64,000 nt of DNA from Robiginitalea sp. SC105. Lineage in GTDB: Bacteria; Bacteroidota; Bacteroidia; Flavobacteriales; Flavobacteriaceae. How positions within the stretch are numbered: position 1 is the first letter of the stretch; each line of letters begins with the position of its first letter. A program made the position numbers and the translations under genes. This document shows positions 53,373 to 62,910 of the stretch, piece after piece. Location of the stretch: positions 62,001 to 126,000 of the forward strand of contig NZ_JACLZF010000002.1 of assembly GCF_014243345.1 (NCBI RefSeq). Direction: 5' to 3'. The notes beneath the pieces were generated by a model that worked only from the letters and a program-made list of their open reading frames with translations, had not been told where the DNA came from and ran no database searches.

Positions 53373-53898
53373 TTATTGGCCCGTGCGTTCTGCGTAGACC
53401 AGGTAATAGCGGGGGGTAAACCGCCGGAGCAGCGGGCGGACCCCAAATTTGCGCACGGGGTGGGCCCATTGCAGCCGGTCCTTGATTTCCCAGCCGGACT
53501 TTTCCAGCAGCCAGTCGAACTGCCAGGCTTCAAATTCGTGGAAATGCCGGTCGCGCGCATCCGTCCGGGAGCGGTAGGCACTGACAAACCAGAGCTTCAG
53601 CGGGATGCTGGCAAGCAGTTTATCACCAGGGATGGCCCGCAGGACGTTGTATGGAGCAACCAGGTGTTCCAGGATCTCAAATGCCGTCCACCACCCCGGC
53701 TTGCGTGTTTTCAATAGCCTCCAGGTCGTCGTCCAGGTCTTCCCCCGAGGTATTGGCCACGGTATATCCATTGTCGCGCATGATTTTTGCGAAGGGGTTG
53801 TCCACCCCCAGGTCCAGGATGGTTTCCCCGGTATCAATATGTTTCTTCAGGAACTCCAGCGTCAGGCGATACCGTTTTTCGGGATAGTGGGTGTACAT
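53373..53898 (-). pseudogene. SAM methyltransferase disrupted by a frameshift
   Basis: The 5' part from ATG 53898 (MYTHYPEKRYRLTLEFLKKH, DTGETILDLGVDNPFAKIMR, DLEAIENTQAGVVDGI) stops at 53677. The continuation in the next frame reads TAFEILEHLVAPYNVLRAIP, then SYRSRTDARDRHFHEFEAWQF-like sequence to ERTGQ at 53373. Together they make a normal class I methyltransferase of about 175 residues, with LDLGVDNPFAK and FEILEH as SAM and post-I motifs. One extra base in 53680-53697, where there is a run of four C/G at 53694-53697, explains the break. It is either a recent inactivation or a sequencing error. Confidence 0.82.
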
Positions 53899-53899
53899 C

Positions 53900-56752
53900 T
53901 TACTGGACGGTTTCCGCATAGGCTTCCATGGAGGCACAGGTGCACATGAGGTTCCGGTCCCCGAACGCGTCGTCCACCCTGCGCACACTTGGCCAGAATT
54001 TGTTTTCCCGGACGTAAGGCAGGGGGAAGGCGGCTTCCTCCCGGCTGTACGGGTAGTCCCAGCTGTTTGCAGTAACCATCTCCAGGGTGTGCGGGGCATT
54101 TTTCAGGAGGGGGTTGGGTTCCGCCCCCGAATTTTCGATTTCCTGTCGGATGGACAACAAGGCATCGCAGAAGCGGTCCAGCTCTTCCAGGCTTTCGCTT
54201 TCCGTCGGTTCAATCATCATGGTACCGGCCACCGGGAAGGAAACCGTGGGCGCGTGGAAGCCGTAATCGATCAGCCTTTTGGCGATATCGGTCACTTCCA
54301 CACCCAGTTTCTTGAAGGGCCGGCAGTCGATGATCATCTCGTGTGCCGCCCGTCCCAGCTCCCCGGTATAGAGGATGGGATACGCCTCCTTGAGGCGCTC
54401 TTTCATGTAGTTGGCGTTCAGGATGGCAACCTTGGTGGCCTGGGTGAGCCCCTCGGCCCCGAGCATCCGGATATAGGCATAGGAGATCAGGCATACCAGG
54501 GCGCTTCCCCAGGGGGCTGCCGAGATGGCGGGGATCCCCTCGGCCCCGCCGGTTTCGATCAGCGGGTTTTTGGGAAGGAACGCAACCAGCTGGGGCGCCA
54601 CGCAAATAGGACCCACCCCCGGGCCGCCCCCGCCGTGCGGGATGGCAAAGGTCTTGTGGAGGTTCAGGTGGCAGACATCCGCGCCAATGGTGGCCGGGTT
54701 GGTCAGCCCTACCTGGGCATTCATGTTGGCGCCGTCCATATACACCTGCCCCCCGTGATCGTGGATCAGTTGGGTAACCTGGCGTATGGATGACTCAAAC
54801 ACCCCGTGGGTCGAGGGGTAGGTTACCATCAGGGCAGCCAGCGAATCGCTGTGCGCCAACACCTTTTCCTCCAGGTCGGCCACGTCGATATTCCCCTTTT
54901 CGTCCGTCTTGGTAACCACCACCTGCATGCCGGCCATGACAGCCGATGCCGGGTTGGTACCATGGGCGGAAGCCGGGATCAGGCACACATCGCGGTGCCC
55001 TTCGCCCCTGGATTCGTGATAGGCCCGGATCACCATCAGGCCTGCGTACTCGCCCTGTGCCCCGGAATTGGGCTGGAGGGAGGTAGCCGCGAAGCCGGTG
55101 ATTTCGGTCAGGTAGTCCTCCAGTTTGCGGAGCATTTTCTGGTAGCCGGTTGCCTGCCCGATGGGTACAAAGGGGTGCAGGTTCCCCCATTCCGGCATAC
55201 TCAGCGGCAGCATTTCGGAGGCGGCATTTAATTTCATGGTGCAGGACCCCAGGGAAATCATGGACTGGTTGAGTGATAGGTCCTTGCGTTCCAGCCTTTT
55301 CAGGTAACGCATCATCTCGGTCTCTGAGTGGTAGCGGTTGAATACGTCCTGCTGCAGGTAAGCAGATTGCCGTTGCAGGCCTTCCGGGATGCGCATCCCG
55401 TCCCCGAAATCCTCACAGGCTACCGGGTCTGCCCCAAGGGCTTTTGCAAATACGCCCAGGATTTCTGTAACATCCTGCGGGCCCGTGGTTTCGTTCAGGG
55501 AAACGGATACAGCAGTGGCGGAAAAATAATTCAGGTTGATGCCGGCTGCTTCGGCAACGGGCCGAACCTTCTCCGGGGTTGCGGCCACAGTGACCGTATC
55601 AAAATAGGAGGTATGTACCAGGGTGAGCCCCATTTTCTCCAGGCCTTCCGCCAGGGATACCGCGGCCGCATGGATGCGTCCCGCAATGGCCCGGAGGCCC
55701 GCCGGGCCGTGGTAAACCGCATAGGCCCCGGCCATGACCGCCAGCAGGACCTGGGCGGTACAGATATTGGAGGTGGCCTTGTCCCGTTTAATGTGCTGTT
55801 CCCGGGTTTGCAGGGCCATGCGCATGGCAGGTTTCCCGTCCATGTCCTTGCTCAGCCCGATGATGCGCCCTGGAATTTGCCGTTTGTAGGCTTCCCGGGT
55901 GGCAAAGAAAGCTGCGTGCGGCCCCCCGTAACCCAGGGGAACCCCGAACCGCTGGCTGCTGCCAACCACCACATCGGCCCCGAATTCCCCAGGGGGTACC
56001 AACAGGCAGAGGCTCATCAGGTCGGCGGCAAAAGCCACCTTGATATCCAGGGTATGCGCGTGGGCAACGAATTCGCTGTAATCCCGGATTGCCCCGTTGG
56101 CGTCAGGGTACTGGAGGAGCACCCCGAAATAGGATTCGTCCAGGCCGGCTTCGGATGGGTCGCCAACGACCAGCTCAATTTTGAGGGGAGCTGACCGCGT
56201 TTCCAGCAGGGCCATTGTTTGGGGGAGCACCCCTTCGGACACAAAAAATCGGTTGCAACCGGCTTTTTTCTGGTCCCGGCTGCGCAGCTCGAAGATCATG
56301 GTCATGGCTTCGGCCGCAGCGGTGCTTTCATCCAGCAGCGAAGCGTTGGCAAGTTCCATACCGGTCAGGTCGCTGATCACGGTCTGAAAATTGATCAGCG
56401 CTTCCAGGCGTCCCTGGGCGATTTCGGCCTGATAGGGGGTATAAGCAGTGTACCAGCCCGGGTTTTCCAGGATGTTCCGTTTGATGACGGAAGGGGTGAT
56501 GGTCGGGTGGTAGCCAAGTCCGATATAGCTCTTCAGCAGCTGGTTTTCCCGGCCCAGCTCGTGGATGTGCTGCAGGAATTCGTATTCGCTCATAGGCGGG
56601 TCCAGCTGCATCTGGCTTTTGAGCCTGATGCCGTCCGGCAGGGTTTCGTAAATCAATTGTTCGAGGTTTTCCACCCCGATCCGCTCGGTCATGGACGAGA
56701 GGTCCCCCGGGCGGATGCCCAAATGACGGGAGGCAAATTGCGCAGTTTTCAT
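53900..56752 (-). CDS. gcvP: Glycine dehydrogenase (decarboxylating), P-protein
   Basis: 950 residues from the ATG at 56752 ([20 protein letters not shown]). It is a single-chain P-protein containing both halves: N-terminal [15 protein letters not shown] and [17 protein letters not shown]-terminal [29 protein letters not shown] and the PLP-lysine motif [16 protein letters not shown]. It decarboxylates glycine in the glycine cleavage system. The other components (gcvT, gcvH, lpd) are not in this window. Confidence 0.97.
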   Translation of the reverse strand: MKTAQFASRHLGIRPGDLSSMTERIGVENLEQLIYETLPDGIRLKSQMQLDPPMSEYEFLQHIHELGRENQLLKSYIGLGYHPTITPSVIKRNILENPGWYTAYTPYQAEIAQGRLEALINFQTVISDLTGMELANASLLDESTAAAEAMTMIFELRSRDQKKAGCNRFFVSEGVLPQTMALLETRSAPLKIELVVGDPSEAGLDESYFGVLLQYPDANGAIRDYSEFVAHAHTLDIKVAFAADLMSLCLLVPPGEFGADVVVGSSQRFGVPLGYGGPHAAFFATREAYKRQIPGRIIGLSKDMDGKPAMRMALQTREQHIKRDKATSNICTAQVLLAVMAGAYAVYHGPAGLRAIAGRIHAAAVSLAEGLEKMGLTLVHTSYFDTVTVAATPEKVRPVAEAAGINLNYFSATAVSVSLNETTGPQDVTEILGVFAKALGADPVACEDFGDGMRIPEGLQRQSAYLQQDVFNRYHSETEMMRYLKRLERKDLSLNQSMISLGSCTMKLNAASEMLPLSMPEWGNLHPFVPIGQATGYQKMLRKLEDYLTEITGFAATSLQPNSGAQGEYAGLMVIRAYHESRGEGHRDVCLIPASAHGTNPASAVMAGMQVVVTKTDEKGNIDVADLEEKVLAHSDSLAALMVTYPSTHGVFESSIRQVTQLIHDHGGQVYMDGANMNAQVGLTNPATIGADVCHLNLHKTFAIPHGGGGPGVGPICVAPQLVAFLPKNPLIETGGAEGIPAISAAPWGSALVCLISYAYIRMLGAEGLTQATKVAILNANYMKERLKEAYPILYTGELGRAAHEMIIDCRPFKKLGVEVTDIAKRLIDYGFHAPTVSFPVAGTMMIEPTESESLEELDRFCDALLSIRQEIENSGAEPNPLLKNAPHTLEMVTANSWDYPYSREEAAFPLPYVRENKFWPSVRRVDDAFGDRNLMCTCASMEAYAETVQ

Positions 56753-56886
56753 GGAAGTCCGATTCAACTTTTAAGGACACAAAATTAGGTATAAATTACT
56801 GGATAACCGCACGTGCGGTTGTCCGGCAGGCCGAAAGTTTTTAACCGTTCCCCGGGCTTATGAACACTTTGGCATACCTTTGCCTC

Positions 56887-57717
56887 ATGCGTTTTTTCCG
56901 CTCCGTTTTGGGATTTTACGTAAACGGGAGTTTCCACGTGTCCGCGGCCCTGATCTCCCTTTTGCTGTATACCGAAATGCTGTCGGGTTTTCAGGTGGCC
57001 CCATCGTATTACGGGGCCCTTTTTTTTGGCAGCGTAGCTGGGTATAACCTCCTCAAATACGGGGTGGAGCACTGGAGGGACCGTCCCCGGCCGGGAGGCC
57101 GCTACCGGCTTATATACGCCATCAGCCTGCTGAGCCTCCTGGCCGGGGGCTGTTTTCTGTTAAAACTCGGGTTCCGCTTTTGGTTGCTAAGCGCAGGATG
57201 CGTCCTGCTGGCAGGGCTTTATGCGCTGCCGGTCATGCCGGGTTTCCGGAACCTGAGGAGTTTTGGTCTGCTGAAGGTTCCCCTGGTGGCCCTTATATGG
57301 GTAGCCGCCACGGTCTGGATCCCCGTTTGGGGCCCAGGCGCCTCCCTGGGTTGGGACTTATGGGTGGAAAGCGGGCAAAGGTTCCTTTGGGTCTGCCTGT
57401 TGATGCTGCCTTTTGAAATCCGGGACATGCAAACCGACCCCCCGGGGATGCGCACCCTGCCGCGCCGCCTGGGCCTGCCCCTTACGCGTCGGCTCTCCTG
57501 GATCGCTGCAATGCTTTTTGTACTGGCGGTTGGATTGAAAGACGCCCCTGCCCTGGCGGAATGGGTAAGTAAGGGAGTTGCCGCCATCCTCACTGGCCTT
57601 GCCGTTTCGGGGAGCAAGGAGGACCAGCCCGCTTACTACGCTTCTTTCTGGGTGGAAAGCATCCCGATTGCCTGCCTGCTTGTGTACCTGGGCTGGTCTC
57701 AGTTTGCCGGGCCCTGA
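56887..57717 (+). CDS. UbiA-like polytopic membrane protein
   Basis: 276 residues from the ATG at 56887, which is exactly 12 bp from the first T of TACCTTTG (56875-56882), so the transcript may be leaderless. Seven to eight hydrophobic segments. The GSVAGYNLLKYGVEHWRD stretch recalls the N-x3-D aromatic-substrate loop of UbiA prenyltransferases, and FEIRDMQTDPPGMRTLPRRLG recalls the second D-rich loop (DxxxD). The assignment to the UbiA family is likely, the substrate unknown. It overlaps the convergent ZAS gene by 19 bp. Confidence 0.7.
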   Translation: MRFFRSVLGFYVNGSFHVSAALISLLLYTEMLSGFQVAPSYYGALFFGSVAGYNLLKYGVEHWRDRPRPGGRYRLIYAISLLSLLAGGCFLLKLGFRFWLLSAGCVLLAGLYALPVMPGFRNLRSFGLLKVPLVALIWVAATVWIPVWGPGASLGWDLWVESGQRFLWVCLLMLPFEIRDMQTDPPGMRTLPRRLGLPLTRRLSWIAAMLFVLAVGLKDAPALAEWVSKGVAAILTGLAVSGSKEDQPAYYASFWVESIPIACLLVYLGWSQFAGP

Positions 57718-57944
57718 CCGCGAACCTGGTCCAGGCGTTTCCGGATGGCTTCTTTCTCGGCTTCCGAAAGGGACCGCAGGGAGGCCTGATTGCACAGGTC
57801 CGTCAGCCGGCTGTTTTTCCGGGAAAACCGGGCGCATTGCCTGCAAACGGCCAGGTGCGTCCAGAGGCGCAGCCGGTCCATGAAGGTGGCTTCCCGGTAT
57901 TGGTTCTTATGGCAGATGGTCACCGCCTGCTCGCATGTAATCAT
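57699..57944 (-). CDS. Small zinc-binding (ZAS-like) putative anti-sigma protein
   Basis: 81 residues. The HLAVCRQC stretch gives the H-x3-C-x2-C motif of zinc-binding anti-sigma (ZAS) domains, with an upstream CEQAVTICHKN. No membrane helix, so it would be a soluble ZAS protein. It begins 7 bp after the ECF sigma gene and is probably its antagonist. Confidence 0.72.
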   Translation of the reverse strand: MITCEQAVTICHKNQYREATFMDRLRLWTHLAVCRQCARFSRKNSRLTDLCNQASLRSLSEAEKEAIRKRLDQVRGQGPAN

Positions 57945-57951
57945 GATGCAA

Positions 57952-58509
57952 TCAATTAAACCACGTCTGGTTGAGGCATCCCATCAGGGACGTCCTGGCC
58001 CTGTGTACGATAACCCAGAGATTAGACGGGTTAATATCCAATTCTTTACAAACATCTTCCGTGCTCATCCCGCGGATGGTTTTCAGGGTGAATACGAGGG
58101 CCTGTTTTTCGGGCAGCCGGGCCAGGCATTCCCGGATGGCCAGCCCCAGTTCTTCATTTTCCAGGGGGTCATTTTCGCGGGTGGTTTCGGGGTCCGCGGC
58201 CATTTGTTCCAGCCAGTCGCCTTCCTGGTCCGACTGGGACGGGAAATGCATCTTTACCTCTGCCTGACCCTTGAAGGTGTTGGATTTCCGGTAATGGTCA
58301 ATCACCTTCCGTTTCAGTATGGCTACCAGCCAGGTGCGCTCTGCGGCATTCCCCTTGAAGTTGACGGCGGATTGCAGCCCGGCGACAAAGGTCTCCTGTA
58401 CCAGGTCCCTGGCGAGTTCGTCGTCGTTCACCCGTACTACCGCATAGTTGAACAGGTAGTCCGCATAGCGGTCTACCCAGGTTTCAGGATGTAGGGCATG
58501 CTGGGTCAT
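57952..58509 (-). CDS. ECF-family RNA polymerase sigma factor
   Basis: 185 residues from the ATG at 58509 (MTQHALHPETWVDRYADYLF). Region 2 (DRYADYLFNYAVVRVNDDEL, LVQETFVAGL, then RTWLVAILKRKVIDHYRK) and region 4 (ECLARLPEKQALVFTLKTIRG, then STEDVCKELDINPSNLWVIVH) are intact, with a linker of about 45 residues. It is paired with a ZAS protein. The gene starts divergently from the rhodanese gene with 74 bp between. Confidence 0.92.
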   Translation of the reverse strand: MTQHALHPETWVDRYADYLFNYAVVRVNDDELARDLVQETFVAGLQSAVNFKGNAAERTWLVAILKRKVIDHYRKSNTFKGQAEVKMHFPSQSDQEGDWLEQMAADPETTRENDPLENEELGLAIRECLARLPEKQALVFTLKTIRGMSTEDVCKELDINPSNLWVIVHRARTSLMGCLNQTWFN

Positions 58510-58583
58510 CCGGCCGAAATAGGACTCAAAAATAAGTGAAATTTGAAGAATATTGGTACCTTGGATCCACAAGCCGGATTGCC

Positions 58584-58940
58584 ATGAAAACTACCCTGTT
58601 CCTTTTATTTTCCCTTTTCGCCCTTCAGGCCCCTGCCCAGTTGCAACAAATGCCCATCACCGAATTCCGGGCTGCGGAACTTCCCGGGGATGCGGTACTG
58701 GTGGATGTACGCACCCCGGGGGAATTCGCCGGGGGCCACCTGCCCGGGGCCGTGAATATCGATTGGTTTGCCGAAGACTTCAACGCGCGTTGGGCGGACA
58801 TCCCAAAGGATGCCCACATATACGTCTATTGCCAGAAAGGGGGTCGCAGTGCCCGCGCTGCCGGGCGCCTGAGCGAACTGGGTTTCACCCAAGTAACGGA
58901 CCTCACCGGGGGGTACGAGGCCTATCGGAAAGGCGGCTGA
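58584..58940 (+). CDS. Periplasmic rhodanese-like protein
   Basis: 118 residues. Sec signal MKTTLFLLFSLFALQAPAQ. The rhodanese fold is clear: VLVDVRTPGEFAGGHLPGAVNI and the active-site loop YCQKGGRSARAAGRL with catalytic Cys. It would transfer or bind sulfane sulfur in the periplasm. A -7 box TACCTTGG at 58557 predicts a 15-nt leader. Confidence 0.9.
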   Translation: MKTTLFLLFSLFALQAPAQLQQMPITEFRAAELPGDAVLVDVRTPGEFAGGHLPGAVNIDWFAEDFNARWADIPKDAHIYVYCQKGGRSARAAGRLSELGFTQVTDLTGGYEAYRKGG

Positions 58941-58947
58941 ACCCGGC

Positions 58948-60981
58948 TCACCGGACTGCCGGTACCAGGCCGGCCCTTTTCAGGAGGGCGTCGATTTGAG
59001 GTTCCCTCCCCCGGAAACGCACATAGAGTTCCATGGGGTCCTCCGTACCTCCCCTCGACAGGATATGTTCCCGGAAACGTCCGGCTACCTCCGGGTCAAA
59101 GATCCCCGAATCCTCAAAAAAGGCAAAGGCATCTGCATCCAGGACCTCAGCCCACTTATAGCTGTAATACCCGGAGGCATACCCCCCCTGGAAGATATGG
59201 GAAAAGGACGTGCTCATGCAGGTATCCTCATGCTCAGGGAACAGTCGTGTGGACGCGAAAGCCCCGGATTCATGTGCCTTTACATCTGAGATTCCCGTCG
59301 GGTCCCCCCCGTGCCATGCCATATCCAGGAAACCAAAGCTCAGCTGGCGGACCGTGGCAATCCCCTCCTGGAAATTTGCACTGGCCCGGATCCTGTCCAC
59401 GAGCTCCTCAGAAAGGATTTCCCCGGTTTCGTAATGCCGCGCGAAAAGTGCAAGGGCTTCCGGCTGGTAACACCAGTTCTCCATGATCTGGCTGGGCAAC
59501 TCCACAAAATCCCAGTATACGGAAGTCCCCGATAGCCCGGGGTAGTTGGTGTCTGCGAGCATCCCGTGCAGGGCATGGCCGAATTCGTGGAACAGGGTGG
59601 TCACCTCGTCAAAGGTCAGCAGGGCCGGCTGGCTGGCGGTTGGACGCGTAAAATTGCAAACAATGGATATATGCGGCCGCTCCTCCGTATCCCCCTTGCG
59701 GAACTGTGGTTTGTAGGAAGTCATCCAGGCACCGCCGCGTTTTCCGGGCCGGGGGTGGAAATCTGCGTAGAAGAGGGCAACCAGTTTCCCGTCGGCGTCC
59801 ACAACGCGGTAGGTGCGCACTTCTTCGTGGTATACCGGCAGGGAATCATCCGGCTCAAAGGAAATGCCATAAAGCCTCCCGGCCACCTCGAATACGCCGT
59901 CGATGACTTTTTCCAACTGGAAATAGGGCTTGAGCACCTCGTCGTCCAGCTCAAATTTTTCCTGCTTCAATTTTTCCGAGTAGAAGGCTTTGTCCCATGG
60001 CTCCAGGTGCTGCAAACCGTCCCTGCGTTCTGCATAGGCCCGGAGTTCCTCCAGTTCCCGTTTTGCAGCCGGGAGCGCTTTTTCCCTAAGGGATTCGAGA
60101 AATTCCAGCACGGCCCCGGGGGATTTCGCCATCCGTTCCTCCAGCACAAAGTCGGCATGGCTGTCGTAACCCAGCAACCGGGCCCGCTGATACCGGAGTT
60201 TCGCTATTTTAAGGACGATCTCCCGGTTGTCCAGCGCATCCCCGTGAAAGCCCTTGCTCCCGAATGCCAGGTAGAGTTTCTTGCGCAGGCCGCGGTTGGC
60301 GGCATACTTCATAAAGGGGAGGTAGGAGGGGTATTCCAGGGTGATGACCCAGCCCTCCTTGTCGCGGGATTCCGCCTTCATGCGCGCGGCTTCCCGGAGG
60401 GATTCCGGCAAGCCCTCCAGGTCCTCTTCCCGGGTAAGGTGCAATTCGTAGGTGTTGGTTTCCTCCAGGACGTGTTCCCCGAACGTGAGCTTCAGGCGGG
60501 AAAGCTCCGAGTCGATTTCCCTGAGGCGTTTTTTGTCCTTTTCATCCAGCAGTGCCCCGTTCCGGCTGAAATGCCTGAATTTTTTTTCCAGCAGCGTGGC
60601 CGATTCCGGGTCAAGCTCCAGGGATTCCCGCTGTTCAAATACTTCCCGGACCCGTTCAAAAAGCCCCTGATTCAGGGTAATATCGTTGCTGAATTCGGTA
60701 AGCAGGGGGGATATTTCCTGTGCAAGTGCCTGGATTTCCTTATTCGTTTCGGCCGAATTCAGGTTAAAGAAGATGCTGCTGATGCGATCCAGGCGGTAGC
60801 CGGCATAATCCAGGGCCGCAATGGTGTTTTTGAAATCCGGGGGCTCCGGGTTTTGAGCAATGGCATCGATTTCCGCCCGGGCCTCGGCCAGGGCTTTTTC
60901 GAAAGCAGGTTTGAATTGATCTGTTTTCAGGGCATCAAAGGGAGCCGCATCAAAGGGCTGCAACAGGGGGTTGTCGTTCAT
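58948..60981 (-). CDS. M3-family oligopeptidase / peptidyl-dipeptidase
   Basis: 677 residues, typical length. No signal peptide, so cytoplasmic. Zinc motif HEFGHALHGML (HExxH) with the downstream Glu in ELPSQIMENW; upstream FHPRPGKRGGAW and PHISIVCNFTRP are standard for the oligopeptidase A/Dcp group. It degrades short peptides, including remnants of signal peptides. It converges on the rhodanese gene with a 7 bp gap. Confidence 0.94.
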   Translation of the reverse strand: MNDNPLLQPFDAAPFDALKTDQFKPAFEKALAEARAEIDAIAQNPEPPDFKNTIAALDYAGYRLDRISSIFFNLNSAETNKEIQALAQEISPLLTEFSNDITLNQGLFERVREVFEQRESLELDPESATLLEKKFRHFSRNGALLDEKDKKRLREIDSELSRLKLTFGEHVLEETNTYELHLTREEDLEGLPESLREAARMKAESRDKEGWVITLEYPSYLPFMKYAANRGLRKKLYLAFGSKGFHGDALDNREIVLKIAKLRYQRARLLGYDSHADFVLEERMAKSPGAVLEFLESLREKALPAAKRELEELRAYAERRDGLQHLEPWDKAFYSEKLKQEKFELDDEVLKPYFQLEKVIDGVFEVAGRLYGISFEPDDSLPVYHEEVRTYRVVDADGKLVALFYADFHPRPGKRGGAWMTSYKPQFRKGDTEERPHISIVCNFTRPTASQPALLTFDEVTTLFHEFGHALHGMLADTNYPGLSGTSVYWDFVELPSQIMENWCYQPEALALFARHYETGEILSEELVDRIRASANFQEGIATVRQLSFGFLDMAWHGGDPTGISDVKAHESGAFASTRLFPEHEDTCMSTSFSHIFQGGYASGYYSYKWAEVLDADAFAFFEDSGIFDPEVAGRFREHILSRGGTEDPMELYVRFRGREPQIDALLKRAGLVPAVR

Positions 60982-61009
60982 AGGGAATTATGATTTAGAT
61001 ATCGGATGG

Positions 61010-61125
61010 ATCGCATGGTCCATTCCGGGGCTGATTCGGGGCTTTGTGGGTTGATTCTGGACTTCGTCGGTTGATTCTGGGCTTGGGTGGGTTCCGGAGC
61101 TTAGGGTTCGATTCCGGACTTCAGG
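61010..61125. repeat. Degenerate 20 bp tandem repeat between purE and the M3 peptidase gene
   Basis: About five copies of a unit like TTGATTCTGGACTTCGTCGG: 61031-61050, 61051-61070, 61071-61090, a shortened copy at 61091-61106 and one at 61107-61125 that runs into the purE stop codon. The preceding sequence (61010-61030) looks like a weaker copy. The unit carries no obvious hairpin. Confidence 0.7.
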
Positions 61126-61618
61126 AATTGAACTTCCGGCGGACCTCCCCGGCACCATCCAAAACCTTTTCCTTTAGGCTTTCCTTGTACCCCGAGATCC
61201 TGGCCTGAAGTTCGGGGTCGGCACTGCCGAGGATCTGAGCAGCCAGGATGCCGGCATTCTTAGCGCCATTCAGGGCAACCGTGGCAACCGGGACCCCTCC
61301 GGGCATCTGCAGGATGGAAAGTACGGAATCCCAGCCGTCGATTGAGTTGGAACTCCTGACCGGTACCCCGATCACCGGCAGGGGCGAATAGGCGGCTACC
61401 ATCCCGGGCAGGTGGGCTGCGCCACCGGCTCCGGCAATGATTACCGAAATTCCTTTCTTGTGGGCCCCGCTGGCAAATTCCGCGAGTTTTCCGGGGGTCC
61501 TGTGGGCAGACACGATGTCCACCTCAAAATCGACTTCAAAGGACTTGAGGATCTCGATGGCCTCCTGCATGACAGGCAGGTCACTGGTACTCCCCATGAC
61601 AATGGCTACTTTACTCAT
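61121..61618 (-). CDS. purE: N5-carboxyaminoimidazole ribonucleotide mutase
   Basis: 165 residues. MGSTSDLPVMQEA, SAHRTPGKLAEF, IAGAGGAAHLPGMVAAYSPL (the catalytic GGAAHLPG loop), PVIGVPVRSS and MPGGVPVATVALNGAKNAG are all present. It converts N5-CAIR to CAIR in purine synthesis. The start overlaps the purK stop by 4 bp (ATGA), so both are translated together. Confidence 0.96.
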   Translation of the reverse strand: MSKVAIVMGSTSDLPVMQEAIEILKSFEVDFEVDIVSAHRTPGKLAEFASGAHKKGISVIIAGAGGAAHLPGMVAAYSPLPVIGVPVRSSNSIDGWDSVLSILQMPGGVPVATVALNGAKNAGILAAQILGSADPELQARISGYKESLKEKVLDGAGEVRRKFNS

Positions 61619-62793
61619 TTCTCTTCTGTATTAGATTGCACGCGGATCCGGGATTTGACCAGGGCAGCGGTTTCCCGCGCTTTTTCCAGGGAGGCATCCG
61701 CAATGGTCACATGGCCCATTTTCCGGAACGGCCGGGTTTCTCTTTTACCATATATATGCGGGCTCACCCCGGGCATCGCGAGGATATCCCCGATCCCGTC
61801 ATAGCGGACAGGTCCCCGGTAGCCTTCTTCACCTACCAGGTTCACCATCACCGTGGCCACTTTGTTGTCCGTTTTGCCCAGGGGGAGGTCCAGGATGGCC
61901 CTCAGGTGCTGTTCAAACTGGTCCGTGTAACTGCCTTCCAGACTGAAATGCCCGCTGTTGTGTGGCCGGGGGGCGACCTCGTTGACCAGGATGTCCCCTT
62001 CCGGGGTCAGGAACAACTCCACGGCAAGCAGGCCCACTGCCCCATAGGCCGATGCGGCTTTAAGCGCCGTTTCCCGGGCTTTTTGCGCCAGGTGATCCGG
62101 TATCCGTGCCGGGCAGAGGACATATTCCACCTGGTTGGCCTCCGGGTGGAATTCCATTTCCACTACCGGATAGGTTGTGACCTCCCCGCCGGGGTTTCGC
62201 GCCACGATCACCGCAAGCTCGGTGGTAAAATCCACCAGGTGTTCTGCAATGCATTCCACATTGGGCAGGCCTTCCAGGTCTTTGGAACCCCGGACGACCT
62301 TCACCCCCTGGCCGTCGTACCCGAAACGCGCGCTTTTCCACACAAATGGGAAGGAAAGCCCGCCGTTGCTGAGGCTGTCGCGGATCTCGCTCGTATAGGC
62401 AAACCGGTTGAACGGGGCGGTCGGGATACCCTTGTCGGTATAGAACAGTTTCTGGGAGGCCTTGTTCTGGATGGTTCGGAGCATGCCGGGTGGCGGGTAG
62501 ACGCGCACGCCCTGTTCTTCCAGGTCTTCCAGGGCGGAGACATTCACGTTTTCGATCTCGATGGTGAGCACATCCACATCCCGTCCGAAGGCCATGACCG
62601 TATCATAGTCCATGAGGTCTCCCTCGACGAAGGTGTTACAGGCCAGTCGCGCAGGGGCTGCGGCCGACGGATCGAGCACCTTGGTGGCGATGTCCCACTT
62701 GCGGGTCTGGTAAAGGAGCATCTTACCGAGTTGTCCTCCGCCGAGGATACCCAGCGTAAAATCGGTCGAAAAATAAGGGGTGGTACCGGGCAT
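61615..62793 (-). CDS. purK: N5-carboxyaminoimidazole ribonucleotide synthase
   Basis: 392 residues from the ATG at 62793 (MPGTTPYFSTDFTLG). An ATG at 62817 is also possible and would leave a 4-nt leader after TATTTTTG (minus strand 62833-62826). ATP-grasp motifs: GILGGGQLGKMLLYQ, PFVWKSARFGYDGQGV, VVEMEFHPEANQVEYV, EVAPRPHNSGHFSLEGSYTD. It works directly before PurE in the same two-step carboxylation. Confidence 0.95.
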   Translation of the reverse strand: MPGTTPYFSTDFTLGILGGGQLGKMLLYQTRKWDIATKVLDPSAAAPARLACNTFVEGDLMDYDTVMAFGRDVDVLTIEIENVNVSALEDLEEQGVRVYPPPGMLRTIQNKASQKLFYTDKGIPTAPFNRFAYTSEIRDSLSNGGLSFPFVWKSARFGYDGQGVKVVRGSKDLEGLPNVECIAEHLVDFTTELAVIVARNPGGEVTTYPVVEMEFHPEANQVEYVLCPARIPDHLAQKARETALKAASAYGAVGLLAVELFLTPEGDILVNEVAPRPHNSGHFSLEGSYTDQFEQHLRAILDLPLGKTDNKVATVMVNLVGEEGYRGPVRYDGIGDILAMPGVSPHIYGKRETRPFRKMGHVTIADASLEKARETAALVKSRIRVQSNTEEK

Positions 62794-62910
62794 ATTCCGT
62801 TGTGTTCCGATTGGCATCAGTCCCACAAAAATACAGCTTAATCTCAGAAAGCACGGACCCCCTGCGTAAAAAAGAAAAATCAAAACACTATCTTCGCGGT
62901 TCGAGTAAGC

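Noticed and set aside
61636-62841. Long plus-strand open frame opposite purK
   Set aside because: Antisense of a fully conserved ATP-grasp enzyme; no motif, composition typical of a shadow frame.
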